A stretch of DNA of 64,000 bases, taken from NCBI RefSeq assembly GCF_038396845.1, contig NZ_CP151587.1, forward strand, positions 532,001 to 596,000. The letters run 5' to 3'. How positions within the stretch are numbered: position 1 is the first letter of the stretch; the number at the start of each line of letters is the position of its first letter. The notes below the pieces were generated by a model. The model was not told where the DNA came from and did no database searches. It was given only the letters and a program-made list of their open reading frames with translations. This DNA comes from Gymnodinialimonas sp. 57CJ19 (GTDB lineage: Bacteria > Pseudomonadota > Alphaproteobacteria > Rhodobacterales > Rhodobacteraceae). Positions 42,855 to 51,000 of this stretch are shown piece by piece. A program made the position numbers and the translations under genes.

Positions 42855-44093
42855 ATGGAAGACCCACCAAACCCGCCCCAGACCTGCGATGTCGTCATTA
42901 TTGGCGGCGGTCCGGCTGGGTCGACCATGGCCGCCCGACTGGCGGAAATGGGGCTGGATGTCGTGCTGTTCGACAAAGACGTGCACCCAAGGTTCCACAT
43001 TGGCGAAAGCCTTTTGCCCCGAAACCTGCCGATTCTTTCGCAGCTTGGCGTGCTAGACGCGGTCGAGGCGATCGCGGTCAAGAAGTTTGGGGCCGACCTT
43101 GCCCTGCCCGACCGCGAAGATTACCGAAAGTTCGAATTCGCCGAGGCCAACCCAAGTCACCCCCACGCTTTTCAGGTCAAGCGGGCAGAGTTTGACCACC
43201 TGCTGCTGCAAAACGCCCGCAAGGCCGGGGCCCGGGTCATGGAAGGGGTTCGGGTTAAGGACATTAACTTTGAGCCGGCTGAAAGCGTTAACGTGACAGT
43301 AGATGGGGCCAAGCCCGTTTGGCAGGCGCGGTTCGTGGTGGATGCCAGCGGGCGGGACACGTTTCTGGCCGCACGCATGAAGACGAAAGAGCGCGACCCA
43401 AACCACAACAGCGCCGCCGTGTTTGCCCACTACCAAGGCGTGCAAAGACGCCCCGGAACCGACGCAGGCAACACCAGTGTCACCTGGTTTGAGAACGGGT
43501 GGTTCTGGACGATCCCGCTGTCGGAAGGTGTCGATAGCGTGGGGGTCGTGTGTGACCCGGAATTCCTGAGGACCCGCAAAGGCCCCTTGGACGAGTTTCT
43601 GTCTGAAACCATCGCCTCTTGCCCGCAGATGCGCCACCGGATGGCCGACGCACATCCGATCTCCATGGCGCAAGCGGCGGGCAACTTTTCGTACAAATCC
43701 AATAGGATGCATGGAGACCGTTACCTGTTGATCGGCGATGCCTACGCCTTCTTGGACCCGATGTTCTCCACAGGTGTATATTTGGCGATGGAAAGCGCGA
43801 TGCGGGGGGCAGAGGCCGTGCATACCTTCCTGACAGAGCCCGAAACAGGTCGCCTGAAGCTCGACGCGCATGTCATCAGCATGGAGCGCGGCTTGGGGCG
43901 GTTGTCGTGGTTTATCTACAAGTTCAACACGCCTGCGACGCGGAAACTTTTCATGTCGCGTCTCAACCCCCTGAACATGCGCAGAGAGGTCATCAGCCTG
44001 CTGGCCGGCGATGTCTTTGGGCGCAGGTCCGGCGGTATCGGGGTGCCCGCTTTCAAGCTGGCTCATCGGTTACTCAGCGTCGTGTTGCGATAG
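42855..44093 (+). CDS. FAD-dependent oxidoreductase with halogenase-type motifs
   Basis: This 412-residue flavoprotein has the FAD loop VVIIGGGPAGSTMA (residues 13-26), GESLLPRN (50-57), and VKKFGA (75-80), which may hold the lysine that carries halide in flavin halogenases. WFWTIP follows at 216-221, a full WxWxIP motif, and GDAYAFLDPMFSTGVYLAM (294-312). Tryptophan-halogenase-like enzymes share these, but some relatives are hydroxylases or reductases. The type III PKS gene begins 121 bp downstream, so a role in tailoring its phenolic product is likely. Halogenation is a hypothesis; hydroxylation, as in known phenolic lipid flavoproteins, is the alternative. Confidence 0.78.
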   Translation: MEDPPNPPQTCDVVIIGGGPAGSTMAARLAEMGLDVVLFDKDVHPRFHIGESLLPRNLPILSQLGVLDAVEAIAVKKFGADLALPDREDYRKFEFAEANPSHPHAFQVKRAEFDHLLLQNARKAGARVMEGVRVKDINFEPAESVNVTVDGAKPVWQARFVVDASGRDTFLAARMKTKERDPNHNSAAVFAHYQGVQRRPGTDAGNTSVTWFENGWFWTIPLSEGVDSVGVVCDPEFLRTRKGPLDEFLSETIASCPQMRHRMADAHPISMAQAAGNFSYKSNRMHGDRYLLIGDAYAFLDPMFSTGVYLAMESAMRGAEAVHTFLTEPETGRLKLDAHVISMERGLGRLSWFIYKFNTPATRKLFMSRLNPLNMRREVISLLAGDVFGRRSGGIGVPAFKLAHRLLSVVLR

Positions 44094-44214
44094 GGCGCCC
44101 GGATGCAGAACCCGCCAAGACCCAAGGAAAGCTGGCTAATTTTCGATTTGCTGTTAACGCTTGAAGGGTAACGGGCATTTCCCCAAGCGACCCGAACCCC
44201 ACGAAGGGCCCTTC

Positions 44215-45279
44215 ATGACGACACCCTATCTGCACGGCCTTTCTACCGCACTTCCGCCCCATTGCCTGTCGCAAGACGATGTGCGCGAACGCGCTGCGAT
44301 TATTTTTGGCGGCAAATACCCGCAGTTTGACCGCCTCGCGAAATCCTTCGAGACGGCGGGCATTGACCAGCGCCACTCTGTCGTTCCGATCGACTGGTTC
44401 TCGGAGGATCACGGGTGGGAGGACCGCAATGCCGCTTTCATGGTTGGGGCGAAGGCAATGTATATCGAGGCCGCGCGACGCGCCCTTGACGCGGCGGGCT
44501 GGCAGGGTGCGGATGTGGATTGCGTCGTGTCCGTATGCTCGACCGGTTTGGCCACGCCGACGCTGGACGCTCAGGTCTTTTCAGACATGGGATTTCGCCA
44601 GGATATCATGCGCGTGCCGCTATTTGGCCTGGGCTGTGCGGGGGGCGTTTCGGGCCTGTCGGTGGCGCAATCCATCGCGGCGGGAAAGCCCGGCGCAAGG
44701 GTGCTGCTTGTGGTGGTCGAGACCTGCTCTCTCTCGTTTCGGGCGGACCGATTGCAGAAGGCAGACATCATCGCGGCGGTCCTGTTTGGCGACGGGTCTG
44801 CGGCGGCCTGCGTCAGCACGGAAAAGCCAAAGAACGGCAGCGTTATCGCGCTTGGGCAGGGGCATCAGACGATGTGGCCCGACACGCTTGGAATCATGGG
44901 GTGGGACGTGGACGAAACTGGTTTTGGCGTGGTCTTTGACCGCTCCATCCCCGGTTTCGTGACCGAGGAATTTGCCGAAGCCGCGCAGGGCGCATTGACC
45001 GCCGCAAACCTGACCCATGATCAGATTGACCGCTACGTCTGCCACCCCGGCGGGGCGAAGGTCGTGGAGGCCATTGAGGGCGCGTTGAACTTACCACAAG
45101 GCTCGCTGGTGGCGGAGCGGGAGACTCTGCGCGCTGCCGGAAACATGTCGGCGCCCACGGTGATGTTCGTGCTGCAATCGGTGCTGGACGCTGGCACCAC
45201 GGGGCAAATGATGGCCTGCGCGTTGGGCCCCGGCTTCACGGCGTCATTCCTGCCGTTTCAGGTGGAGGCCGCCGCGTGA
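44215..45279 (+). CDS. Type III polyketide synthase
   Basis: This 354-residue protein is a chalcone/stilbene-synthase-like type III PKS. The catalytic triad is intact: Cys141 in GLGCAGGVSG, His277 in CHPGGAKVVE and Asn310 in AAGNMSAPTV. Bacterial enzymes of this type extend fatty acyl starters with malonyl-CoA to alkylresorcinols or alkylpyrones. The ATG at 44215 is chosen with CGAAGGG just upstream; the frame extends to 44161. The last bases overlap the next gene, a membrane methyltransferase, by 4 (GTGA), as in the BpsA-BpsB and SrsA-SrsB pairs. Confidence 0.93.
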   Translation: MTTPYLHGLSTALPPHCLSQDDVRERAAIIFGGKYPQFDRLAKSFETAGIDQRHSVVPIDWFSEDHGWEDRNAAFMVGAKAMYIEAARRALDAAGWQGADVDCVVSVCSTGLATPTLDAQVFSDMGFRQDIMRVPLFGLGCAGGVSGLSVAQSIAAGKPGARVLLVVVETCSLSFRADRLQKADIIAAVLFGDGSAAACVSTEKPKNGSVIALGQGHQTMWPDTLGIMGWDVDETGFGVVFDRSIPGFVTEEFAEAAQGALTAANLTHDQIDRYVCHPGGAKVVEAIEGALNLPQGSLVAERETLRAAGNMSAPTVMFVLQSVLDAGTTGQMMACALGPGFTASFLPFQVEAAA

Positions 45280-45764
45280 CCGCAACATATCTGTTCCTCG
45301 GCTTCATCATCCTGCAACGCCTGAGCGAGCTGTTCATCGCCAAACGCAATACCGCGCGTCTTCTGGCACGAGGCGCCTATGAAGTGGGGGCCGCGCATTA
45401 CCCTGCCATGGTCGCCATGCATTCGGCCTGGATCATCTGCCTTGTTGTCTTTGGCTATGACAATTCGGTGGCTTACGGCTGGCTGGCCATCTTCGCGGTG
45501 CTACAGGTCTTGCGGGTGTGGATCTTGGGCAGTTTGGGCAGTCGCTGGACCACAAGGGTCATCATCTTGGAAGAGCCATTGGTCGTGCGCGGGCCGTTCA
45601 AATACGTGTCGCATCCCAACTACATGCTTGTGGTGGCCGAGATCATCGTCGCACCGATGGTACTGGGCCTGCCATGGGTAGCGCTGGTGTTCACCGTTCT
45701 GAACGCCGCGATGCTGTGGGTGCGGATCGGGGTGGAGCACAAGGCCCTCGCGCCCCTACGCTAG
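45276..45764 (+). CDS. Isoprenylcysteine-methyltransferase-like membrane protein
   Basis: This 162-residue membrane protein has about four hydrophobic segments and the ICMT/PEMT-type SAM motif RGPFKYVSHPNYMLVVAE. Relatives next to type III PKS genes (BpsB of Bacillus, SrsB of Streptomyces) O-methylate alkylpyrones or alkylresorcinols. The GTG start overlaps the PKS stop by 4 bases. The substrate here is inferred from this context. Confidence 0.86.
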   Translation: MTATYLFLGFIILQRLSELFIAKRNTARLLARGAYEVGAAHYPAMVAMHSAWIICLVVFGYDNSVAYGWLAIFAVLQVLRVWILGSLGSRWTTRVIILEEPLVVRGPFKYVSHPNYMLVVAEIIVAPMVLGLPWVALVFTVLNAAMLWVRIGVEHKALAPLR

Positions 45765-45841
45765 AGACGCGCGATGCGCCGTTGCACGGGCGCGGGCTTT
45801 GCCGCAAACAAGCAACGACACCGCAGGGGAGGGAACACCGC

Positions 45842-46192
45842 ATGGCTGTAAAACGATTGCTGACGGAATTTGGCATGGGCAGTTCGCTGCGCCGCCAAGA
45901 TTACACCCAAGCCGCTGAACGCGCTGTCAAAGGTGCTTTGTGGCACAACTCCATCAATCTGGCAGAGCTGTTCGGGAAGCAGAAGGAAGAGATGCAGATC
46001 ACCGTAGAAGTCGGCGTTCAGAACCCCGATGCGTTGGAGACCGACAAGATCGCCGCGATCTTCCCCTATGGGCAGGTGACAGTCATTCCAAGACAGGGCG
46101 GGTTGGACGTGCCCCGCAATGATGGCGGCAAACCAACGGTCATCGCCAACGTCGCGATCTCTGTTGCCTTGGAACTGGGAGAAACCCCATGA
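45842..46192 (+). CDS. Lin0512-family protein, first copy
   Basis: This 116-residue protein reads LLTEFGMGSSLRRQDYTQAAERAVKGALWHNSI, then QITVEVGVQNPDAL and IFPYGQVTVIPRQGGLDVP, the pattern of the Lin0512 family, whose function is not known. It has no signal peptide. It starts with an ATG 78 bp after the ICMT-like gene, behind GGGAGGG. Its last bases overlap the start of a second, similar protein. The two share the RQDYT/GQDYT and GGLDV blocks, so they arose by tandem duplication and may form a heteromer. Confidence 0.8.
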   Translation: MAVKRLLTEFGMGSSLRRQDYTQAAERAVKGALWHNSINLAELFGKQKEEMQITVEVGVQNPDALETDKIAAIFPYGQVTVIPRQGGLDVPRNDGGKPTVIANVAISVALELGETP

Positions 46193-46545
46193 GCGAGCAG
46201 CGTTTCATCATCGAAATGGGCATGGGCAACGATCAATATGGCCAAGATTACACCAAGGCTGCCGCCCGCGCGATTGAAGATGCCATCCGCCATTCCGCCA
46301 TCCCGATGTTCGAGGCAACGGGCCTGTCGTCGGACCAGATGCGGGTGCAGGTCACGGTGGGGGTGCAGGCGCCCGAGCGTGTCGATTGCGCGGCGCTGGC
46401 CGAGAACCTGCCACGGGGCCAAGCGACGGTGACAGCGGTGCAAGGTGGGTTGGACGTGACGAACCCTGACACCGGCAAGGTGTTGGTCATCGCCTCTGCC
46501 GCGGTAGAGGCGTTCTTGCCGAAACAGGCCGAGAAGGCCTCCTGA
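46189..46545 (+). CDS. Lin0512-family protein, second copy
   Basis: This 118-residue paralogue of the preceding protein reads FIIEMGMGNDQYGQDYTKAAARAIEDAIRHS, then VQVTVGVQAPERV and ATVTAVQGGLDVT. Length and order of blocks match copy one. The start overlaps the stop of copy one by 4 bases, implying coupled translation. The TetR-family gene follows 33 bp downstream in the same direction. Confidence 0.82.
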   Translation: MSEQRFIIEMGMGNDQYGQDYTKAAARAIEDAIRHSAIPMFEATGLSSDQMRVQVTVGVQAPERVDCAALAENLPRGQATVTAVQGGLDVTNPDTGKVLVIASAAVEAFLPKQAEKAS

Positions 46546-46578
46546 GAGGGGGAAGCCGCGCCTGTTGACAGAACGACA

Positions 46579-47169
46579 ATGGGCGTGAATATGTCGCCCA
46601 TGACCACCAGACTGTCCGAAAAAGAACGCCAGATTGCCGCCGCCGCCCTGCGTGTGTTCACGCGTTATGGCCTGAAGCGGACGACGATGAGCGATGTCGC
46701 GGAAGAAGCCGGTGTTGTGCGCCAGACGCTCTATAACGTCTTTGCGAATAAGGACGAAGTGATCCACGGGACGTTGCTGTATTACACGGAAATGCTCCGC
46801 AAAACGACGTTGGACGCCTGGAAGGGCGAAAGCGATCTTTCAATCAAGCTCGACCTATTGTTCGAGCATTATATCGTCGCATCTTGGGATGCGGTCCGGG
46901 CGACGCCCGACGCCGGAGACCTCGAATCCGGTTCTCACGCAGCGGCCGAGCGGGCCATGGTCGCCGCAGAAGCTGCGCTTGATAACATGCTGGCCGATCT
47001 GTTCGCCCCCCATGCCGACGCCTTGGCGCGGAATGGGCAGAACGTGGCGGATTTCGCCCCGTTCGTACGCGCGGTCCTGATGGGGTTCAAACACAAGACG
47101 AGGGACCGCGATGCCCTCCTGAAAAATCTGGCGGCGTTCAAGGCCCTGGTCGTACTCTCCACCACCTGA
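46579..47169 (+). CDS. TetR-family transcriptional regulator
   Basis: This 196-residue protein has an N-terminal TetR HTH: ERQIAAAALRVFTRYGLKRTTMSDVAEEAGVVRQTLYNVFANKDEVI in order. An all-helical ligand domain follows. The start could be at 46579 or 46591 (both ATG). It reads toward the iorAB genes, and a palindrome within the iorA promoter is a candidate operator, so regulation of the molybdenum hydroxylase is the best guess. The ligand is unknown. Confidence 0.92.
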   Translation: MGVNMSPMTTRLSEKERQIAAAALRVFTRYGLKRTTMSDVAEEAGVVRQTLYNVFANKDEVIHGTLLYYTEMLRKTTLDAWKGESDLSIKLDLLFEHYIVASWDAVRATPDAGDLESGSHAAAERAMVAAEAALDNMLADLFAPHADALARNGQNVADFAPFVRAVLMGFKHKTRDRDALLKNLAAFKALVVLSTT

Positions 47170-47187
47170 CAAGCAATTTTACACTTC

Positions 47188-47216
47188 TTGACTATTTGTC
47201 CAAATCGGGCAATATC
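47188..47216 (+). promoter_or_regulatory. Candidate promoter and operator of iorAB
   Basis: TTGACT (47188-47193) and AATATC (47211-47216) are separated by 17 bases, a good sigma-70 pattern. The spacer contains the palindrome ATTTG-TC-CAAAT (47194-47205), placed where a TetR-type repressor would block RNA polymerase. Confidence 0.55.
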
Positions 47217-47238
47217 GCGCCAACTTTTGGAGGTCGAT

Positions 47239-47697
47239 ATGCGCTTGAACGTGAACGGTGAGGTAAAAGAGGTCGATGTCGCGCCAGACATGCCGCTTCT
47301 GTGGGTCTTGCGCGAAGAACTGAACATGCCGGGCACGCGCTATGGCTGCGGCGTCGCGCAATGTGGCGCTTGTACGGTTCATATCGACGGGCAAGCCATG
47401 CGGTCCTGTCAGATGCCAGTGGGCGACCTGGAAGGGGCGCAGATCACCACCGTGGAGGGGTTGGCACAGGCCGACACGCTGCACGCCGTGCAACAGGCCT
47501 GGATTGACCATCAGGTGGCCCAATGCGGCTACTGTCAAAGCGGGCAGATCATGCAGGCCGCCGACCTGCTGTCCACCACGCCGAACCCGACCGACGAAGA
47601 TATTGATTTCGCCATGTCCGGCAACCTGTGCCGATGCGGCACCTACCCGCGTATCCGTGCTGCGATCCACGCCGCCGCCCGCGCGATGGAGGGTTAA
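47239..47697 (+). CDS. iorA: [2Fe-2S] subunit of a periplasmic molybdenum hydroxylase (IorA type)
   Basis: This 152-residue subunit binds two [2Fe-2S] clusters. The plant-type site uses Cys37, 42, 45 and 57 ([14 protein letters not shown]), and the second uses Cys96, 99, 131 and 133 (CGYCQSGQ and NLCRCGTY). It transfers electrons from the molybdenum site of the large subunit to a carrier. The ATG at 47239 has GGAGG directly upstream. It lacks its own signal peptide; partner IorB carries a Tat signal and would export the complex. IorB starts 3 bp after the stop. Confidence 0.94.
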   Translation: MRLNVNGEVKEVDVAPDMPLLWVLREELNMPGTRYGCGVAQCGACTVHIDGQAMRSCQMPVGDLEGAQITTVEGLAQADTLHAVQQAWIDHQVAQCGYCQSGQIMQAADLLSTTPNPTDEDIDFAMSGNLCRCGTYPRIRAAIHAAARAMEG

Positions 47698-47700
47698 GGG

Positions 47701-49941
47701 ATGAGCAAGCTCAAGACCTTCACCCGCCGCGCCTTCCTTGTCGGCTCTGCCGCTGTTGCAGGGGGCGTCGCCTTTGGCGCGTATCTGGTTGTTCGCGATC
47801 CAGAAAACCCAAACCTTCAGAACCTGCCCGAGGGGGCCGCGTCGTTCAATCCATGGGTGCGCATTGACGCCTCTGGCGTGACGCTAATCACCCCGCACGT
47901 CGATATCGGGCAAGGGGCCGTGTCCATGCAGGCCGCCTTGATTGCCGAAGAAATGGATCTGGAATGGGGCGGGTTCAATGTCGATTTCGGCCGCCCTGCC
48001 CCGGCCTATTGGAACACGGCCATGGCCGCAGATGGCGCGCCGGTTCTGCCTTGGGATGACAGCTTTGGCGCACGTGCCATGCGATCTACGATGGGCGGTC
48101 TGCTGAAGGTTATGGGGATGCAGGGCACCGGCGGCTCGTCCTCTACGCCCGATAGTTTCGTGAAACTGCGTGAAGCTGGCGCGATGGCCCGCGAGACGCT
48201 GAAAAGCGCGGCCAGCGCGCGCACGGGCGTTGCCGTGGCTAATCTGCGCACCGAAGCGGGGGCGGTTCACCTGCCCGACGGCACGGCGATTTCTTATACC
48301 GACCTTGCCGCTGAAGCCGCGCAGATTGATCCGGTGCAAGACACGCCGCTGCGCGACCCATCCACGTGGCGCCTGATCGGCCATGATATGCCGCGCCTTG
48401 ATATTGAAGCGAAATCCACCGGCCAGCCGATGTATGGCATCGACCTGGAGCTACCGGGCATGGTGCGGGCCAGCGTGCGGGTGAACCCGCGCAAGGGGGG
48501 CTCCCTGAACGGGTTTGACGCCACGGCGGCCGAGGCGATGCCCGGCGTGGAGCAGATCCTGGAGATCCCCGGCGGCGTTGCGGTGATTGCCACCAATACG
48601 TGGTACGCCATGCAGGCGCTCGATGCGATTTCCTACGACTGGGGCCCTGCTGATTATCCGGCAGAGCAAGCCGCCCATTGGGCAGCTCTGGAGGATAGTT
48701 TCACCGAGGAAACCCTCGACAAGGAATGGCTCAACAGCGGCGATGTGGAGGCCGATATGCCCGGCGCCGAGGTGCTGGAGGCCGAATACCGCGCCCCCTA
48801 TGTGGCACACCAACCACTAGAGCCGCTGAACGCCATCGTGCTGGTGGAAGACGACAGCGTGCAGGTCTGGACCGGCCACCAGATGCCCCGCTTCCTGCAA
48901 CAACAGGTGGCCGCCATTACCGGCCATGACGCGGACCAAGTGGTATTCCACAACCAATATGCGGGCGGCTCGTTCGGACATCGACTGGAGTTTGACTACG
49001 TCAAACAGGCCACCCGTGTTGCGATGCAGCTACGTGGCACCCCAGTTAAGATTATTTACAGTCGAGAATCGGATTTCGCACAAGATTTTCCAAGGCAAAT
49101 CACCATGGGCCGTGCCCGAGGTGCGGTGCGCGATGGGCAGGTCATCAGCTACGACACGCAGATCGCGGCCCCTTCTGCCATGCGCTCGCAGATGGCCCGC
49201 CTCGGCCAGCCGCTGCCCGGGCCTGATGGCCAGCTTGCTGCTGGTATCTGGCAGCAGCCCTACGGGTTTGAGAATGTGCGCATGCGCGGCTACGCGGTCG
49301 AGGGGCTTTCGCCCGTCTCGTCGTGGCGGTCGGTCGGGGCCTCGGCCAACGGCTTTGTCGGCGAAGGCTTTCTGGATGAGTTGATCCACGCCGCCGGGGC
49401 CGACCCGCTGGCAGAACGCATACGTCTTTGCACCTTGGACGACGTGAGCCGCCGCGTTCTGGAAGCCGTCGGAGAGATGTCCAACTGGGGCGAGGCACTG
49501 CCCGAAGGCACGGGCCGCGGCGTTGCTCTGGTGCATTCCTTCGGCGTTCCCTGCGCCGAGGTGGTCGAGGTGACCAACACCGAAAACGGCATCCGCCTGG
49601 ACCGCGTCTGGGTCGCCGCAGATGTGGGCCGTGTCGTGGACCCGGTGAACTTCGAAAACATCGTGAAGGGCGGCGTCATCTGGGGCCTTGGCCACGCGAT
49701 GAACTGCGAGATCACCTACACTGACGGCATTGCGGATCAGACGAATTTCCATTCTCACGAGGGGATGCGGATGCATCAGGTGCCCGAAATCTTCGTGCGT
49801 GGGTTGGAAAACGGCGGTGTGCGCGGGATCGGAGAACCCCCTGTTCCGCCTGCTGCCCCTGCCCTGGCGAACGCGATTTTTGCCGCCACCGGGCAGAGGT
49901 TGCGGGAAATGCCGTTCTGGAACCACGTCGATTTCGTCTGA
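47701..49941 (+). CDS. iorB: Molybdopterin-binding subunit of an isoquinoline-1-oxidoreductase-like enzyme
   Basis: This 746-residue protein starts with a Tat signal (TFTRRAFLVGSAAVAGGVAFGA) and belongs to the xanthine dehydrogenase superfamily, IorB branch. Visible blocks include the substrate and cofactor segments PHVDIGQGAVSMQAALIAEE, GGSFGHRLEFD, and near the end GVRGIGEPPVPPAAPALANA, whose glutamate is the likely catalytic base. It hydroxylates an N-heterocycle or aldehyde in the periplasm. No FAD subunit gene is present, which fits the IorAB type that passes electrons to a cytochrome. The substrate cannot be told. Confidence 0.92.
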   Translation: MSKLKTFTRRAFLVGSAAVAGGVAFGAYLVVRDPENPNLQNLPEGAASFNPWVRIDASGVTLITPHVDIGQGAVSMQAALIAEEMDLEWGGFNVDFGRPAPAYWNTAMAADGAPVLPWDDSFGARAMRSTMGGLLKVMGMQGTGGSSSTPDSFVKLREAGAMARETLKSAASARTGVAVANLRTEAGAVHLPDGTAISYTDLAAEAAQIDPVQDTPLRDPSTWRLIGHDMPRLDIEAKSTGQPMYGIDLELPGMVRASVRVNPRKGGSLNGFDATAAEAMPGVEQILEIPGGVAVIATNTWYAMQALDAISYDWGPADYPAEQAAHWAALEDSFTEETLDKEWLNSGDVEADMPGAEVLEAEYRAPYVAHQPLEPLNAIVLVEDDSVQVWTGHQMPRFLQQQVAAITGHDADQVVFHNQYAGGSFGHRLEFDYVKQATRVAMQLRGTPVKIIYSRESDFAQDFPRQITMGRARGAVRDGQVISYDTQIAAPSAMRSQMARLGQPLPGPDGQLAAGIWQQPYGFENVRMRGYAVEGLSPVSSWRSVGASANGFVGEGFLDELIHAAGADPLAERIRLCTLDDVSRRVLEAVGEMSNWGEALPEGTGRGVALVHSFGVPCAEVVEVTNTENGIRLDRVWVAADVGRVVDPVNFENIVKGGVIWGLGHAMNCEITYTDGIADQTNFHSHEGMRMHQVPEIFVRGLENGGVRGIGEPPVPPAAPALANAIFAATGQRLREMPFWNHVDFV

Positions 49942-50007
49942 ACGCTTTAGCTTTGCCCGAATCGACTTGTCTGTAAGGCTGCTGTTGGGACAATCAACGG
50001 GACCTTT

Positions 50008-50946
50008 ATGAAGCCAGAAATTCGCACGGCGCTGCAATCCGTCGGGTGCGCCGTGGCCTTCAACGACGGCGACCTGCTGCGCGAAAAGGGTGCTTTCGTG
50101 CCCGATATGCTGCTGATTACCAGCGGTCAGGTCGATTGCGTCGTGTCCGAGGCGGACGCGGTTCATTACACGGTCGGTCCCGGCACGATTGTGGGAGAAA
50201 TCGGGTTTCTGACCGGGCAAGGGGCCACCGCCACGCTGCGCGCTGTCGGCCCGGTCAAGGCGCTATCGCTGAACGCGCGGTCCTTGCAACGGCTCCGCCA
50301 GAACTCTCCGACCATAGCGGCCGAGGTTCTGCGCCATCTTGCAACGCTTCTGCAAGAACGCGCCGCCCAGAACGAGGCGTTGATTGCAGAGGTTGAAGGT
50401 GGCTCTGACAAGATCGAGGTCGTGCGCTGCTCGACGCTGGATCAACGGCGCACAGCGCAAAGGGTGCGCTATGATGTGCATTGTCTGGAACGGGGGCTGG
50501 CCTGTGCATCGGCCGATGACGCAGAGGGGATCATCACCGACGCGTTTGATGTAACGGGCACGTCTTTCATTGCCTTCACCGGGGTCCAGGCGATCGGGAT
50601 GATGCGGGTGAACGCGGGGCCGGATTGTGATGAGTCGTTGCGACGTTTTCACGGGCTTTCCCACGATGCCGATGCGGCACAAAACAGCACGATCATCACG
50701 GCAAGTGCGATCCACGAAGCCTATAAAAACGCAGAACTTTTCAGCCAGTTCATTGCCGCCATCGCGACCTTCGCGCAGGCTTCTGACGCGACACGGCTTT
50801 GCGCCGATTGCCCCCCCGGCGCCGAGGCCCATTATTTCGCCTTGGGGTTCCAGCGCAGCGGTCCCGACGCGCCCTTGCCCGAGCTTGGCTTGTCAGTGCC
50901 CCTGATTCTGACGGCACTTTCCGATGCGGAAATTGGGAGCGGTTAA
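50008..50946 (+). CDS. CNB-domain protein fused to a FeeM-like acyltransferase
   Basis: This 312-residue protein has an N-terminal cyclic-nucleotide-binding-like domain (about 1-125) with GEIGFLTGQGATATLRA in place of the phosphate-binding cassette. The usual Arg of that cassette is missing, so a cNMP ligand is doubtful. The C-terminal part (about 140-305) resembles the FeeM/LuxI-like GNAT domain: AQRVRYDVHCLERGL, TDAFDVTGTSFIAF, IGMMRVNAG, and STIITASAIHEAYK. The layout recalls mycobacterial CNB-GNAT acetyltransferases but with a different acyltransferase branch. It is related to the acyltransferase at 40.8 kb. Confidence 0.68.
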   Translation: MKPEIRTALQSVGCAVAFNDGDLLREKGAFVPDMLLITSGQVDCVVSEADAVHYTVGPGTIVGEIGFLTGQGATATLRAVGPVKALSLNARSLQRLRQNSPTIAAEVLRHLATLLQERAAQNEALIAEVEGGSDKIEVVRCSTLDQRRTAQRVRYDVHCLERGLACASADDAEGIITDAFDVTGTSFIAFTGVQAIGMMRVNAGPDCDESLRRFHGLSHDADAAQNSTIITASAIHEAYKNAELFSQFIAAIATFAQASDATRLCADCPPGAEAHYFALGFQRSGPDAPLPELGLSVPLILTALSDAEIGSG

Positions 50947-51000
50947 ACCTCTGTTCACGTCGATGTCGTAAGCCTTCTCTGACCTTTGAGGAGCATGGCC

